Of a DNA stretch of 64,000 nucleotides, positions 18,035 through 27,515 are shown piece by piece. Each line of letters opens with the position of its first letter. The stretch's first letter is position 1. The notes under the pieces were generated by a model, which did no database searches, was not told where the DNA came from, and was given only the letters and a program-made list of their open reading frames with translations. The DNA comes from Robbsia sp. KACC 23696 (GTDB lineage: Bacteria; Pseudomonadota; Gammaproteobacteria; Burkholderiales; Burkholderiaceae), in assembly GCF_039852015.1 (NCBI RefSeq), contig NZ_CP156627.1, positions 1,178,001 through 1,242,000 of the forward strand, written 5' to 3'. The translations under genes were made by a program, and so were the position numbers.

Positions 18035-19873
18035 TCAGGCAAAGGAAGGCGACGGCACGGGGGCCGTTTCGCCGGGACGCTCGACATGCGGCGCGGACGC
18101 CAGCAAGGTGCGGGTGTAAGGATGCTGGGGGTTGCGCAGGACGTCTTCGGTGCGGCCTTGTTCGACAACCACGCCGCGTTGCAGGACGATCACACGCGAA
18201 CAGAGATAACGGACGACGGCCAGGTCGTGCGAAATCAGCAGCAAGGCTACGTTGTGCGACGCCCGCAGCGACAGCAGCAGCTCCATGATTTGTGCTTGCA
18301 CCGAGACATCGAGGCCCGAGACGATTTCATCGGCGACGATCAGGCGCGGAACATCACACAAGGCGCGCGCGATATTGACGCGTTGTCGCTGGCCGCCGGA
18401 CAACTGTGCCGGATAGCGATCGGCAAGTTCCGGTGCGAGGCCGACTTCCTCCAGCAAGGCGAGGGCGCGACGTTCGCGATCGACGTGCAGATGCGCGCGT
18501 TGCGCGAGCGGCTGCGTCACGATATCGCCAAGACGACGACGCGGATTCAGGGCCGCGCGCGCATCCTGGAAAATCATCTGGATCGCGCCGATACGTCGCT
18601 GCCATTCGGCGCGTCCCGCACCCAACACCTGATCGTCGAGTTGAATCGTGCCGCTGCTGAGCGTGTCGAGCCCCATGACGAGGCGGCCGAGCGTGCTCTT
18701 GCCGCTGCCGCTTTCGCCGACGATGCCGATGAATTCGCCCGGCGCGATATCGAGATCCAGCGGCGCGAGCGCGAGCGGCGCGACGCTGCCGTCCTTCGGC
18801 GCCGCGCCCACGGCGGTGTAGCGCTTCGATACGCCGCGCAATTGCAGAAAGGGTCCCATCGGGCGCCGTTCGATACGATCGCCATCCGATGACAACGGTC
18901 GCGTCGTGCCGGCGTTGGCTGCAATGACGGGCCGCAGGCAACGCGACATCGACGCGCCAGTATCGATCATCGGTACCGGCGCGATGCGGCAGGCGTCCTC
19001 TACACGGGGGCAGCGCGAGGCGAAACGACAACCGGCGATCGTAGCGAACGATTCGAATCCCGGCATATGGCCGCCTAAGGGCACCACGCGGACCGCGGGT
19101 CCTTTCAGCGGCGGATTGGCGCGCAGCAAGGCTTGCGTATAAGGGTGGCTTGGGTGATTCACCACCTGCTGCGCGGTGCCGCGCTCGACGATATCGCCGG
19201 CGTACAGCACCGCGATATCGTCGCAGGCGAATCGGGCGAGCCCGAGATCGTGGGTGACGAACAGGATGCCGGTGCCGCGCTTGGCCTGCATCGCGCGCAT
19301 CAGATCGACGACATGCCGCTGTGTCGTCACATCGAGGGCGGTTGTGGCCTCGTCGGAGATCACCAGCTCCGGGTTGCTGGCAAACGCCATCGCGATGGCC
19401 ACGCGCTGACACATGCCGCCGGACAATTCGAACGGGAAACGGGTCAGCAGTATTTCGGGATCCGGCAGCAGCACTTCCGTCAAGGCGTCCAGCGCGCGCT
19501 GGCGCCGTGCGCCGGAGGGCACGCCGAGCTGCCCCAGGTGTAGCGCGAACTGCTTGCCGATCGACAGCGTGGGATCCAGCGCCGTGGTCGGTTCCTGGGG
19601 AATGTAGGCGATGCGCCGTCCCAACAGGGCACGATGCGCGGCGGCCGGCATCGATAACAGGTTCTCGCCGGCGAAGGTCAGCGTGCGGGCCTTTGTCTCG
19701 AATTGCGGTGGGATCAGTCGACCGAGCACGCGTCCGAGCATGCTCTTACCCGCGCCGGACTCCCCGACCAGACCGAGCGTGCGGCCTGGGTTCAAGGTCA
19801 GCGTCACGTCGCGCAGCAAGGCCACGCCGTCCCGTTCGAGGTGCAAGCCGTCGATCTGCAACAGGGCGCTCAT
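18035..19873 (-). CDS. Fused dipeptide/oligopeptide-type ABC transporter ATPase (DppD-DppF)
   Basis: A 612-residue protein carrying two complete nucleotide-binding domains. NBD1 has Walker A GESGAGKS at 37-44, signature LSGGM and Walker B ending ISDEATTALD; NBD2, from about residue 345, has GESGSGKS near 380, LSGGQRQRV and ADEIVSGLD. Between them is the Cys-containing oligopeptide C-terminal extension (GCRFASRCP). It powers the permeases encoded directly upstream. The ATG at 19873 overlaps the permease stop (ATGA); a far longer in-frame reading frame to 20797 is only shadow of the permease. Fused ATPases of this kind occur in glutathione and microcin C importers. Confidence 0.93.
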   Translation of the reverse strand: MSALLQIDGLHLERDGVALLRDVTLTLNPGRTLGLVGESGAGKSMLGRVLGRLIPPQFETKARTLTFAGENLLSMPAAAHRALLGRRIAYIPQEPTTALDPTLSIGKQFALHLGQLGVPSGARRQRALDALTEVLLPDPEILLTRFPFELSGGMCQRVAIAMAFASNPELVISDEATTALDVTTQRHVVDLMRAMQAKRGTGILFVTHDLGLARFACDDIAVLYAGDIVERGTAQQVVNHPSHPYTQALLRANPPLKGPAVRVVPLGGHMPGFESFATIAGCRFASRCPRVEDACRIAPVPMIDTGASMSRCLRPVIAANAGTTRPLSSDGDRIERRPMGPFLQLRGVSKRYTAVGAAPKDGSVAPLALAPLDLDIAPGEFIGIVGESGSGKSTLGRLVMGLDTLSSGTIQLDDQVLGAGRAEWQRRIGAIQMIFQDARAALNPRRRLGDIVTQPLAQRAHLHVDRERRALALLEEVGLAPELADRYPAQLSGGQRQRVNIARALCDVPRLIVADEIVSGLDVSVQAQIMELLLSLRASHNVALLLISHDLAVVRYLCSRVIVLQRGVVVEQGRTEDVLRNPQHPYTRTLLASAPHVERPGETAPVPSPSFA

Positions 19874-20790
19874 CGCGTGGTCTCCGCGATCGACGCGGGC
19901 GCGGCACCGGTGCCGGCGTGGGGGCGGTGTTTGGCGCCGTTCCGGCTCAGCAGACGCGCATCGGTGGCGCGGCGCAGTCCTTCGCCGAGGAAGGTGGTGG
20001 CCAGGACGGTGACGACGATGCACGCGATCGGCGCGATCAGCCCCCATGGCGTGGTGAAGACGTTCGCCAGTCCGTCGGCGATCATGCTGCCCCAGGTCGG
20101 CGTGCCCGGTTCGGCGGACAGCCCGACGAAGGACAGGCTGCATTCCGCCACCACGGAAATGCCGATTTCCAGGCTCATCAGCGTGATCAAGGTCGGCATC
20201 ATATTCGGTACGACGTCCCGGGCGATCGTGCGGATCGTGCCGGCACCGGCGATACGTGCCGCGGCGACATATTCGCGGCGACGGATCACGGCCACTTCTG
20301 CCCGCAGCACGCGACAGAAGCGCGTCCAGTCGACGAACACCAGCGCGATCACGACGTTGACGACGCTGGGCGACAGCGCAACCATCAGAATCAAGGCCAG
20401 TACCACGGCCGGAAACGACATCCACGTCTCGACGACGCGCATGATGACCCAGTCGGTGCGGCCGCCGCGCCAGCCGGCCAGCAACGCGAGCGTGCCGCCG
20501 ACGAGGGCAGCGCCGATCGGCGCGATGCAGCCGACGAACATCGCGACGCGTGCGCTGTAGATCGTCAGGCTCAAGATGTCGCGACCGAGCGAATCCGTGC
20601 CCAGCAGATGGCCGGGCATGCCGCCCGCGGCCCAGGCCGGCGGCAACAGCGTGTTCACCAAATCCTGCTGATCCGGGGCAACCGGTGCGAGCCAGGGTGC
20701 GAAGAGCGCCATGCAGGCCACTCCCAACAACACGAGGGCGCCGAGTACGACGCGGGGTTCGCGAACGAGGCGAGACAACATGGCGCTCAT
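19870..20790 (-). CDS. Peptide/nickel-type ABC transporter permease (DppC-like)
   Basis: A 306-residue inner-membrane permease with about six transmembrane segments. The family opening GTDSLGRDILS and the ATPase-coupling loop EYVAAARIAGAGTIRTIARDVVPN are clear. The start at 20790 overlaps the previous permease stop (ATGA), and its own stop overlaps the ATPase start in the same way, so the three importer genes form one coupled unit. It pairs with the DppB-like permease to form the translocation pore. Confidence 0.92.
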   Translation of the reverse strand: MSAMLSRLVREPRVVLGALVLLGVACMALFAPWLAPVAPDQQDLVNTLLPPAWAAGGMPGHLLGTDSLGRDILSLTIYSARVAMFVGCIAPIGAALVGGTLALLAGWRGGRTDWVIMRVVETWMSFPAVVLALILMVALSPSVVNVVIALVFVDWTRFCRVLRAEVAVIRRREYVAAARIAGAGTIRTIARDVVPNMMPTLITLMSLEIGISVVAECSLSFVGLSAEPGTPTWGSMIADGLANVFTTPWGLIAPIACIVVTVLATTFLGEGLRRATDARLLSRNGAKHRPHAGTGAAPASIAETTR

Positions 20791-21920
20791 GAGGCACTCC
20801 GCAAACGGGGATTCCACATCAATTCGAGTGCATCGACGAGGGCGTTGACGATCTGGACGACCAACGCATACAGCAAGGCCAAGGCCTGGATGGTGGGCAG
20901 ATCATGCGCGCCGATCGCAGAAATCATCACATTGCCGATGCCCGGCATGCCGAAGACCTTCTCCACCAGCAGCGTGCCGCCGATCATCAGGCTGACCTGT
21001 ATGCCGAAGACATTCAGCGTGGGCAGCGCGGCATTACGCAATCCATGCCGCCAGAGAATGTCGCGATCGGACAGACCGCGCAGTCGGGCCGCGGTCACAT
21101 AGTCGTCGGCGTACACTTCCAGCAGCGACGAACGCAGCAGGCGCATCAAGGGCGGCGCGATACCGAGTGCCAAGGCGACGCAGGGCAGCACCAGATGCCA
21201 CAGCGCATTACCGAAGGCGGCGAACTGGCCATCGATCAGCGCATCCAGCAACAGGAAGCCGGTGTGATGCGCCACCGTATAGCGGCCATCCAGCGGACCG
21301 ACGAAGGGCAGCCAGCGCAGTCCGATGCCGAAGGCCAGCATCAGCAGAATGCCCCAGAGAAAATCCGGTATCGACATGGCCAGACCGTTGGCGACTTCGG
21401 CCACCTGCTCGGTTTTCGTATCGCGCCGGAGAAAGGCAAAAATACCCGCGCCGACACCGGCGAGCACGCCGAGCACCAAACCGCCGGCCAGCAACTGCAA
21501 GGTGGTCGGCAGCGCATTCAGGATCAACGTGCCCACCGACTGACCGGTCTGCAGCGAATGGCCGAATTGTCCCCGCACGATCTCGCCGAGCCATTGCAGG
21601 TATTGCACGGCGATCGGCCGATCGAGCCCGAGCGTATGGTGCATGGCCAGAACGTCGGCCTGGCTGGCATTGGGCGGCAGCAGCATCGCGACGGGGTCGG
21701 CGGGTAGCAGACGCAGTACGGTGAAGACGACAACCGATACCGCCAGCATCGTCGCGACACGTCGGAGCAGGCGCAGCGCGAAACGCCGCGCGCGGCGCCA
21801 ACGGGCGGCGCTCCGGGCGGCCGCCTCGGCGCCCGGAGATAGCGAGGCCTGCAATGCCCCCTCGGGGCCGGCGACGGCGCGGGCATGGCTACCGTGGGCC
21901 TTATTGGACTGCGTCAACAT
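20787..21920 (-). CDS. Peptide/nickel-type ABC transporter permease (DppB-like)
   Basis: A 377-residue inner-membrane permease. After a 45-residue polar, Ala/Arg-rich N-terminus comes the first helix and the DppB signature FTVLRLLPADPVAMLL, then the coupling loop DDYVTAARLRGLSDRDILWRHGLRNA and the C-terminal GIGNVMISAIGAHDLPTIQA. It is somewhat longer than the family norm because of the N-terminal tail; the first 40 residues may reflect a start further downstream. It follows the Rieske gene by 70 bp. Confidence 0.92.
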   Translation of the reverse strand: MLTQSNKAHGSHARAVAGPEGALQASLSPGAEAAARSAARWRRARRFALRLLRRVATMLAVSVVVFTVLRLLPADPVAMLLPPNASQADVLAMHHTLGLDRPIAVQYLQWLGEIVRGQFGHSLQTGQSVGTLILNALPTTLQLLAGGLVLGVLAGVGAGIFAFLRRDTKTEQVAEVANGLAMSIPDFLWGILLMLAFGIGLRWLPFVGPLDGRYTVAHHTGFLLLDALIDGQFAAFGNALWHLVLPCVALALGIAPPLMRLLRSSLLEVYADDYVTAARLRGLSDRDILWRHGLRNAALPTLNVFGIQVSLMIGGTLLVEKVFGMPGIGNVMISAIGAHDLPTIQALALLYALVVQIVNALVDALELMWNPRLRSAS

Positions 21921-21990
21921 GATGTGTCCCCATCGACGTGGACCTGCGAGAGGTCGCGGGTAAACCGCGGAGCGGACCTCATGCCGTCAC

Positions 21991-23268
21991 TCACCCTGCG
22001 GTGACGACGTCGATGGAAGCGAGCTTGGCTTGCGCGCCTTCGAGCTTGCCACGCGCCACGCCCGCTTCTTTCACGCGCTCACGCGCCGCGTGATAGCGCG
22101 GCACGAGCCAGGCATTCAACTCCTGTTGCGCGCGTTCCTGCCAGGAGTAGCGTCCGCGGATCGCAAAGCGCGACTGCAGTCCCTTTTGCACGAGTTCGTC
22201 GACATGCAGATCCTGCGCGACGATGTCGGAGACCGCGCTGAAAGACATCTCGACACGCTTTTGAAACAGCGGATCCTTCATCGCGCCCGGCGCGTACAGC
22301 ACGCCTTGATCCATGTGATGGGTGCCTGCCGCATCGGCACGCAGGATCATGTAGATCACGCTATCGACGGTGACGACCAGGGACAGCGTGGGCGGCACAT
22401 TGGCGAACAGCATCCGATTGCGTTCTTCGCTCGTCAGTTTCGGAAACACCGGGAACAGCGCTTTCTGCGTCGGATTGAACGCGGCATCGGGGTGAATCGT
22501 GCCGTTGAAGCGGTAGTAGCCGGCCGTATCGTCCGGCAGACTGTCGGGGAACGACGCCAGCGCGCTCGGCACGAAATCGTGCAAGGGGCCGTGATGCAGC
22601 CGGTTGGCATGATAGCCGTCGTTGTTGTTCTCGAACATGACCTTCCAGTTCCACGGAAAATGTGCGGCTTCCGGGGGACGCGGCCCTTCGGCGCGATCGA
22701 GTTCGAAGTTGGCCAGCACCGGATCGAGGGCGGTCAGGCGCGGTGCCAGCGGCGCGGCGGCCTTGTCGAAGTTGACGAAGATAAAGCCTTGCCAGATTTC
22801 GACCAACAGCGTGGGCAGACAGAACGCCTTCTTGTCGAAGCCTTCGGTGGCATCCATCGCCGGCGCGGCGATCAGATCGCCGTCGAGCGAGTAGGCCCAG
22901 TGGTGATACGGACAGAGGAAGGCGCGGGCATTGCCGCTGCCTTCGGCGACGAGCATGGCGCGATGCTGGCAGACGGCCGACATCGCCTTGACTTCGTTAC
23001 GGGCATTGCGCGCGATCAACAACGGCTCGTTGATGATCGTCGTGGTGAAGTAATCGCCGGGTTTGGCCACCCAGTCCGCGCGCCCGACACAGAGCCATTC
23101 GTGATTGAAGACCGCTTCTTTCTCGAATTCATAGAAAGCGGGATCGGTATAGCACTGGGGCGGCAAGGTCTCGGCCTGGCCGACCGGCAAGGCGCTTGAG
23201 TCCAAACCCGCGAAAAACGCGTCATCGAATGCGAGCGGCACCAGGGGGAGAACGGAATTCGGCTTCAT
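21991..23268 (-). CDS. Rieske non-haem iron oxygenase, alpha subunit
   Basis: A 425-residue aromatic-ring-hydroxylating-dioxygenase-type oxygenase. The Rieske cluster ligands are Cys100-x-His102 (CQHR) and Cys119-x2-His122 (CPYHHW). The mononuclear iron site is in ENNNDGYHANRLHH with His220 and His225. The overall pattern resembles the subgroup that includes glycine-betaine and related N-demethylating monooxygenases as well as aromatic ring oxygenases, so hydroxylation and demethylation both remain possible. No beta subunit gene is present, consistent with an alpha-only (homotrimer) enzyme. The PDR-type reductase four genes downstream is its likely electron donor. Confidence 0.92.
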   Translation of the reverse strand: MKPNSVLPLVPLAFDDAFFAGLDSSALPVGQAETLPPQCYTDPAFYEFEKEAVFNHEWLCVGRADWVAKPGDYFTTTIINEPLLIARNARNEVKAMSAVCQHRAMLVAEGSGNARAFLCPYHHWAYSLDGDLIAAPAMDATEGFDKKAFCLPTLLVEIWQGFIFVNFDKAAAPLAPRLTALDPVLANFELDRAEGPRPPEAAHFPWNWKVMFENNNDGYHANRLHHGPLHDFVPSALASFPDSLPDDTAGYYRFNGTIHPDAAFNPTQKALFPVFPKLTSEERNRMLFANVPPTLSLVVTVDSVIYMILRADAAGTHHMDQGVLYAPGAMKDPLFQKRVEMSFSAVSDIVAQDLHVDELVQKGLQSRFAIRGRYSWQERAQQELNAWLVPRYHAARERVKEAGVARGKLEGAQAKLASIDVVTAG

Positions 23269-23311
23269 GACAATGTCTCGTATTGCGTAGGGTGATCGTG
23301 TTGCGCGGCAA

Positions 23312-24907
23312 TCAGGCCGACCAATAATCCGGGAGCATCCAGCCGCTGAGGAACGGCGTGTAATTCACGGAATGCTTGTACGCCGCCGTGGCGATGCCCT
23401 GCAGCAACGGCAATGCATAACCTTGCTCCACCGCCCAGCGATGGAAGACTTTGTAACCGGCGATGCGCTTCGCTTCGTCGGTCTGCGTCGTGAGCGGGTC
23501 GAGGTAGGCCGAAATGTCCGCGCTACGCCAGACGGCGAACGGTCCTTTCGGGTTCAAATAGCTGCCGGCTGACAATTCCGGATCGCCGCTGCCGTTCTGC
23601 CACATCCAGAGCACCGGGCCGGCCAGCGTGCCGGCGGCGGCTTGCGTGAAGAACTGGACCGGCTCGATGACGGTCAATTGCGCGTCGATGCCGACCTGTT
23701 TCCACATCTGGACAATCGCGCGAGCCATGTCGAGGTCGCCGGGATAGGCGCCGTTCGTGGCCAGGAAGGGCAGCTTGACCGGTTTGGCCGGACTGAAGCC
23801 GGAGGCCGCCAGCAAGCTTGTTGCAAGGGCCGGATCGTGTGCGAAGGTGTATGACGGATCATAGGCCGGCGTGCCCGGTGCGGCGGGCGTCGATTGCGGC
23901 TTGGGCACGTCGCTGAAGAAGGCGCGGGCAAGGGCGGCTTTGTCGATCGCATGATGCATCGCGAGGCGAACGTTTTTTTCTGCCGTCGGGCCGGCGTTGA
24001 TCATGTGAATCAGATAGGTGTCGCTGGTCGGCGTCACCTTGCTGGCCAGACCGGGCGACGTACCCAAGCGCACGGTCTGCTTCAGCGGCAGACCTGCCGC
24101 GAAGCCGCTTTGGCCGGCCTGTACCGCGGAGATCCGGGCGGTCGAGTCCTTGACCACCTGAAATACGACATCGCGAATCTTCGGCGCGCCGCGCCAATGC
24201 TTGTCGAAGGCGGTCAAGGTGATGCGCGAGTCGGGCTGATAGTCGGTCAGGCGATAGGGGCCCGAGCCGACCGGCTTGGCGATGAAACCGTCTTTGCCGA
24301 CTTTCTCGAAATACCTGCGCGGCATCAGATAGCCGCCCAGATAGGCGAGGTAGGCCGGCGCCGAGACCATCGGCGCCTTGAAGTGCATGACGGCCTTCGT
24401 CGGCGTCGGCGTCTCGATCTTCTCCAGTGCCCACCACACGCCGCCGACCTGCAAGGTCTTATCGGCATGCAGGCGGTCGAAGTAGGTGAACTTGAAATCG
24501 TCGCTGCTTGCCTTGTCGCCGTTGTGGAAATACACATCGTCGCGCAGGTCCAATTCGAGCACGGTACCGGCTGCGTCTTGCCAGCGCCATGCCGTGACGA
24601 AGGCCGGCGACAGCGCGCCTTTCTCATCGATGTCGAGCGCGGCATCGAAGACGCAGCGATAGATCGAGATCGGATTCGGCGCGACGCGGACCAGCGGATC
24701 CCACGAGGGCACGTCGACCGGGAAGGCAATCGTCAGCGGCGCGTCGGCCGCCTGTGCGTTCGTGCTGGCGCCCAGTCCCGCGGCCAGTGCCGCAGTGCCG
24801 GCCATGCCGCCCAGCAGGCGCTGGCCCGTGAACAGGGTATCGAACAGCGGCGTGCCAACGGCAGCACTGCTGCCCAGCATCTGAAGAAAATGTCTACGGC
24901 TTGTCAT
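23312..24907 (-). CDS. Family-5 ABC substrate-binding protein (peptide/opine type), Tat signal
   Basis: A 531-residue solute-binding protein of the DppA/OppA family. A Tat-type signal (TSRRHFLQ) starts it and processing is likely after NAQA near residue 53. Family hallmarks include PVGSGPYRLTDYQPDSRITL, and the ligand-pocket region KNVRLAMHHAIDKAALARAFF. It would deliver the block's substrate to the two permeases and the fused ATPase. Family-5 proteins bind peptides but also opines, nickel chelates, sugars and other solutes, so the ligand is open. It is 43 bp before the Rieske gene. Confidence 0.92.
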   Translation of the reverse strand: MTSRRHFLQMLGSSAAVGTPLFDTLFTGQRLLGGMAGTAALAAGLGASTNAQAADAPLTIAFPVDVPSWDPLVRVAPNPISIYRCVFDAALDIDEKGALSPAFVTAWRWQDAAGTVLELDLRDDVYFHNGDKASSDDFKFTYFDRLHADKTLQVGGVWWALEKIETPTPTKAVMHFKAPMVSAPAYLAYLGGYLMPRRYFEKVGKDGFIAKPVGSGPYRLTDYQPDSRITLTAFDKHWRGAPKIRDVVFQVVKDSTARISAVQAGQSGFAAGLPLKQTVRLGTSPGLASKVTPTSDTYLIHMINAGPTAEKNVRLAMHHAIDKAALARAFFSDVPKPQSTPAAPGTPAYDPSYTFAHDPALATSLLAASGFSPAKPVKLPFLATNGAYPGDLDMARAIVQMWKQVGIDAQLTVIEPVQFFTQAAAGTLAGPVLWMWQNGSGDPELSAGSYLNPKGPFAVWRSADISAYLDPLTTQTDEAKRIAGYKVFHRWAVEQGYALPLLQGIATAAYKHSVNYTPFLSGWMLPDYWSA

Positions 24908-25039
24908 GGAGGGCCTTGTGTCTGGCTTTGTCGATCGATGGCCGGCCCGCTATGCCACGACGGGCATGCGCGGTGTGGGCCATGTGCGCGAACCTAGAAT
25001 AAGCAGCTAAATTTCCGACGTCTTGTCGTCACGTGCACG

Positions 25040-25068
25040 GCATGCCTCCCGGTAGGCGGGAGGCATGC
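25040..25068 (-). terminator. Strong hairpin after the porin stop codon
   Basis: A perfect 12-bp stem (25040-25051 with 25057-25068, arm GCATGCCTCCCG) with a 5-nt loop begins a few bases past the porin stop on the minus strand. No run of U follows, so it is either a Rho-assisted terminator or a 3'-end stabilising structure that lets porin transcript outnumber the rest of the block. Confidence 0.62.
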
Positions 25069-25072
25069 GGCA

Positions 25073-26329
25073 TCAGAAGCGGTGGATCATGGCGATCCGC
25101 GAGACGATCTGCGTCTGCGTATTGGACGGCAGCGAGTAGAAGCCGGCGCCTTGGTTGGCATCGACGCCCGAAGACGCACGCAGATAGGTGACGTTGGCGT
25201 AGAACGACGTCCGCTTGGACAGGTAGTATTGCGCGCCGAGTGTCGGTTGATGCCAATGCGCACCGGCGAACGTCGTGTATTCCCAGCCGCCGATCAGCAG
25301 CACATCGGGCGCCGGCGCGTACATGGCACCCGCTTCATACACATTCATCGTGGCGCTATTGCTGCCGTAGCGGAGGTTCGTCGAGGTGAAGTTGCCGACG
25401 ACGGTGACCTTGCCTATCTGATAGCTGGCGCCCACGGCCGCTGTCGAATCGCGGTCGACGGTGAAGGGGGTCGTGTAATAGAGATCGTTCACGCTGCCGT
25501 CTGCATTTCGGGTCGCGACGGTCTGGCCGAGGAATTGCGTGACGCCGATCTGCGCGTAGGGATAAATACCGACGTTGTACAGGCGCGTATAGACGGCCCC
25601 GGTACTGAAGCCGCCGTGCGTGTAGGCGATCGAGCCGCTGTACGAGCTGTTTCGATGGAAATTCCCGGCGGTATTGCCGAAGCCGTACATCGCGCCGAAC
25701 GTCAGGCCGCTGTAAGACTTGCTCATATACTTCACCGAGTTGGGCACTTGAACACCGGAGATGCGGTCGAAGTTGCCCATATGCCCCGAGTACACGCTGG
25801 CATAGCCATTGACGTTGAACGGCGTGATCGTATCGAAGATGAAATCGTATTGATTGCCGAAGGTCAACGTGCCGTACTTATCCGATGACAGGCCGACGAA
25901 CGCCTCGCGGCCGAATTCGGCGCCGTTCTGGCGCAGCGCGCCGGTGCCGAGTGCGAAGCCGTTCTGCAGATCGAAGATCGCTCTCAAGCCGCCGCCCAGG
26001 TCTTCGCTGCCTTTCAAGCCCCAGCGATTGCCGAAGTTCGCACCGTCTTCGAATTTGAACTGATGGTTGCCGCTCTGATTGCTGACATAGGTGATGCCTG
26101 CATCGATGATGCCGTACAGCGTAACGTTGCTTTGCGCATGCGCCACGCCTGCGCCGCCCAAGGCCATCATGGCCGCGAAGATCGCGCGGGTCAGCGTGCC
26201 GCGCATCGGGCGTTGCGCCCTGATTGACGCCCATTGGCGAGGCGTCGTGTATGCGTCTTGGACCTGCGGACGGGCATCGCTGAATCGCACAAGGGTGTGC
26301 GCGTTGCGAGCCGGGCTTGCCTTATTCAT
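25073..26329 (-). CDS. Gram-negative general porin (Burkholderia OmpC-type)
   Basis: A 418-residue outer-membrane trimeric beta-barrel porin. The mature part starts with the typical QSNVTLYGIIDAGITYVSN and contains the family stretches NRWGLKGSEDLGGGLRAIF and GREAFVGLSS; it ends in the C-terminal aromatic (MIHRF) needed for barrel assembly. The ATG at 26329 has a good ribosome site (AGGAAA) but gives a 42-residue polar stretch before the hydrophobic signal core; an internal ATG at 26206 would give an ordinary signal peptide but has a poor ribosome site. It is the first gene of the minus-strand catabolic block and probably brings the block's substrate through the outer membrane. Confidence 0.93.
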   Translation of the reverse strand: MNKASPARNAHTLVRFSDARPQVQDAYTTPRQWASIRAQRPMRGTLTRAIFAAMMALGGAGVAHAQSNVTLYGIIDAGITYVSNQSGNHQFKFEDGANFGNRWGLKGSEDLGGGLRAIFDLQNGFALGTGALRQNGAEFGREAFVGLSSDKYGTLTFGNQYDFIFDTITPFNVNGYASVYSGHMGNFDRISGVQVPNSVKYMSKSYSGLTFGAMYGFGNTAGNFHRNSSYSGSIAYTHGGFSTGAVYTRLYNVGIYPYAQIGVTQFLGQTVATRNADGSVNDLYYTTPFTVDRDSTAAVGASYQIGKVTVVGNFTSTNLRYGSNSATMNVYEAGAMYAPAPDVLLIGGWEYTTFAGAHWHQPTLGAQYYLSKRTSFYANVTYLRASSGVDANQGAGFYSLPSNTQTQIVSRIAMIHRF

Positions 26330-26651
26330 GGTGTTTCCTGTCGCTGTGCCGTGGGGGCAAAATGGGGAGAGTTCATCAACCTTGGACATCGCGCTGAAAC
26401 ACGCTTATGAGCGTTCGCGTGGCGCAGAACAGAACGTACCCGACCATATTCGGCGGAAGTTGTCCGGGCACGCGCGCAAACTTGATCTTTTGCCGAAGCA
26501 CGGCCCGAAGGCGCCGCGCGCGGTATTTTCGAGACAAATTGTGCCGATTTCGTGGGCCGCCTAGTCCATGGCGTCAATCGCGCATGGAAGCTGCCGAGCG
26601 GATTCCATGGCAGGATGGAGGTCGAACGATAAGACGAAGGAGACGCCACCC
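26330..26651. other. Divergent intergenic region, porin / isomerase
   Basis: This 322-bp region must hold the porin promoter (minus) and the promoter of the isomerase-esterase unit (plus). No convincing operator, repeat or small gene was found. The only clear signal is the ribosome site AAGGAG at the right end. Confidence 0.45.
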
Positions 26652-27515
26652 ATGCTGCGGTTTGCCGCCAATCTCAGCTTCCTCTACCCCGATCTGGATT
26701 TTCTCGATCGCTTTGCCGCAGCCGAGCGAGACGGCTTCGCGGCCGTCGAATATCTGTTTCCGTATGCCTACGAGGCATCGGTCCTGACCGATCGGTTGCA
26801 GCGCTGTCATCTGCAGCAGGCGCTATTCAATGCGCCTCCAGGGGATTGGGCCGCAGGCGAGCGGGGTATCGCGGCGCTGGCGGGCCGGGAGGATGCGTTC
26901 AAGGCCGGTATCGATCTAGCGCTGCGGTATGCCGAGGCATTGGGTAATCGGGTCATTCATGTCATGGCCGGCATCGTGCCGGACGCGGCGCCGGGCGCGT
27001 CGGCGGCGGCGCGCGATATTTATCTCGAAAATCTGGCCTATGCGGCCGCCTTGGCGGGTGTCGAGGGCCGCGTGATCCTGATCGAACCGATCAATACCCG
27101 TGACGTTCCCGGCTACTTTCTGAATTACCAGGCCGATGCGCTGGCGGTCTGTCGCGACGTCGGCAGTCCCCATTTGAAGGTGCAAATGGACCTGTATCAC
27201 GCGCAGATCATGGAGGGCGACCTCGCCATGCGTCTGCGCGGCATGGCCGACGCGATCGGCCATATTCAGATTGCCGGGGTGCCCGATCGCCACGAGCCGG
27301 ATCGCGGCGAGGTCGATTACGACTACTTGTTCTCCGTGATCGAGGCGCTCGGCTATGGCGGCTGGATCGGCTGTGAATATCGCCCGGTAGGCGACACCTC
27401 GCGTGGCCTCGATTGGTTGCGCACCCTCCGTGCCGCGGGACGGGCAGACGGCCCGGCGCAAACGGACGCTCTGGCGGTTCAAGTCGCCAGTGCCTTGGGT
27501 GGACTCGGCGTATGA
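26652..27515 (+). CDS. Hydroxypyruvate isomerase / 2-oxo-tetronate isomerase family protein
   Basis: A 287-residue TIM-barrel protein of the Hyi/OtnI family. It opens with [20 protein letters not shown], and the metal-binding acid and histidine residues are visible in [30 protein letters not shown] and GWIGCEYRP. Known members interconvert hydroxypyruvate with tartronate semialdehyde or isomerise 2-oxo-tetronates. The ATG at 26652 follows AAGGAG. It overlaps the lipoprotein esterase gene by ATGA. No glyoxylate-pathway partner genes are adjacent. Confidence 0.88.
   Translation: MLRFAANLSFLYPDLDFLDRFAAAERDGFAAVEYLFPYAYEASVLTDRLQRCHLQQALFNAPPGDWAAGERGIAALAGREDAFKAGIDLALRYAEALGNRVIHVMAGIVPDAAPGASAAARDIYLENLAYAAALAGVEGRVILIEPINTRDVPGYFLNYQADALAVCRDVGSPHLKVQMDLYHAQIMEGDLAMRLRGMADAIGHIQIAGVPDRHEPDRGEVDYDYLFSVIEALGYGGWIGCEYRPVGDTSRGLDWLRTLRAAGRADGPAQTDALAVQVASALGGLGV

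Noticed and set aside
19874-20797. N-terminal extension of the fused ATPase
   Set aside because: It lies in the wrong frame across the DppC-like permease gene; the ATGA junction fixes the ATPase start at 19873.
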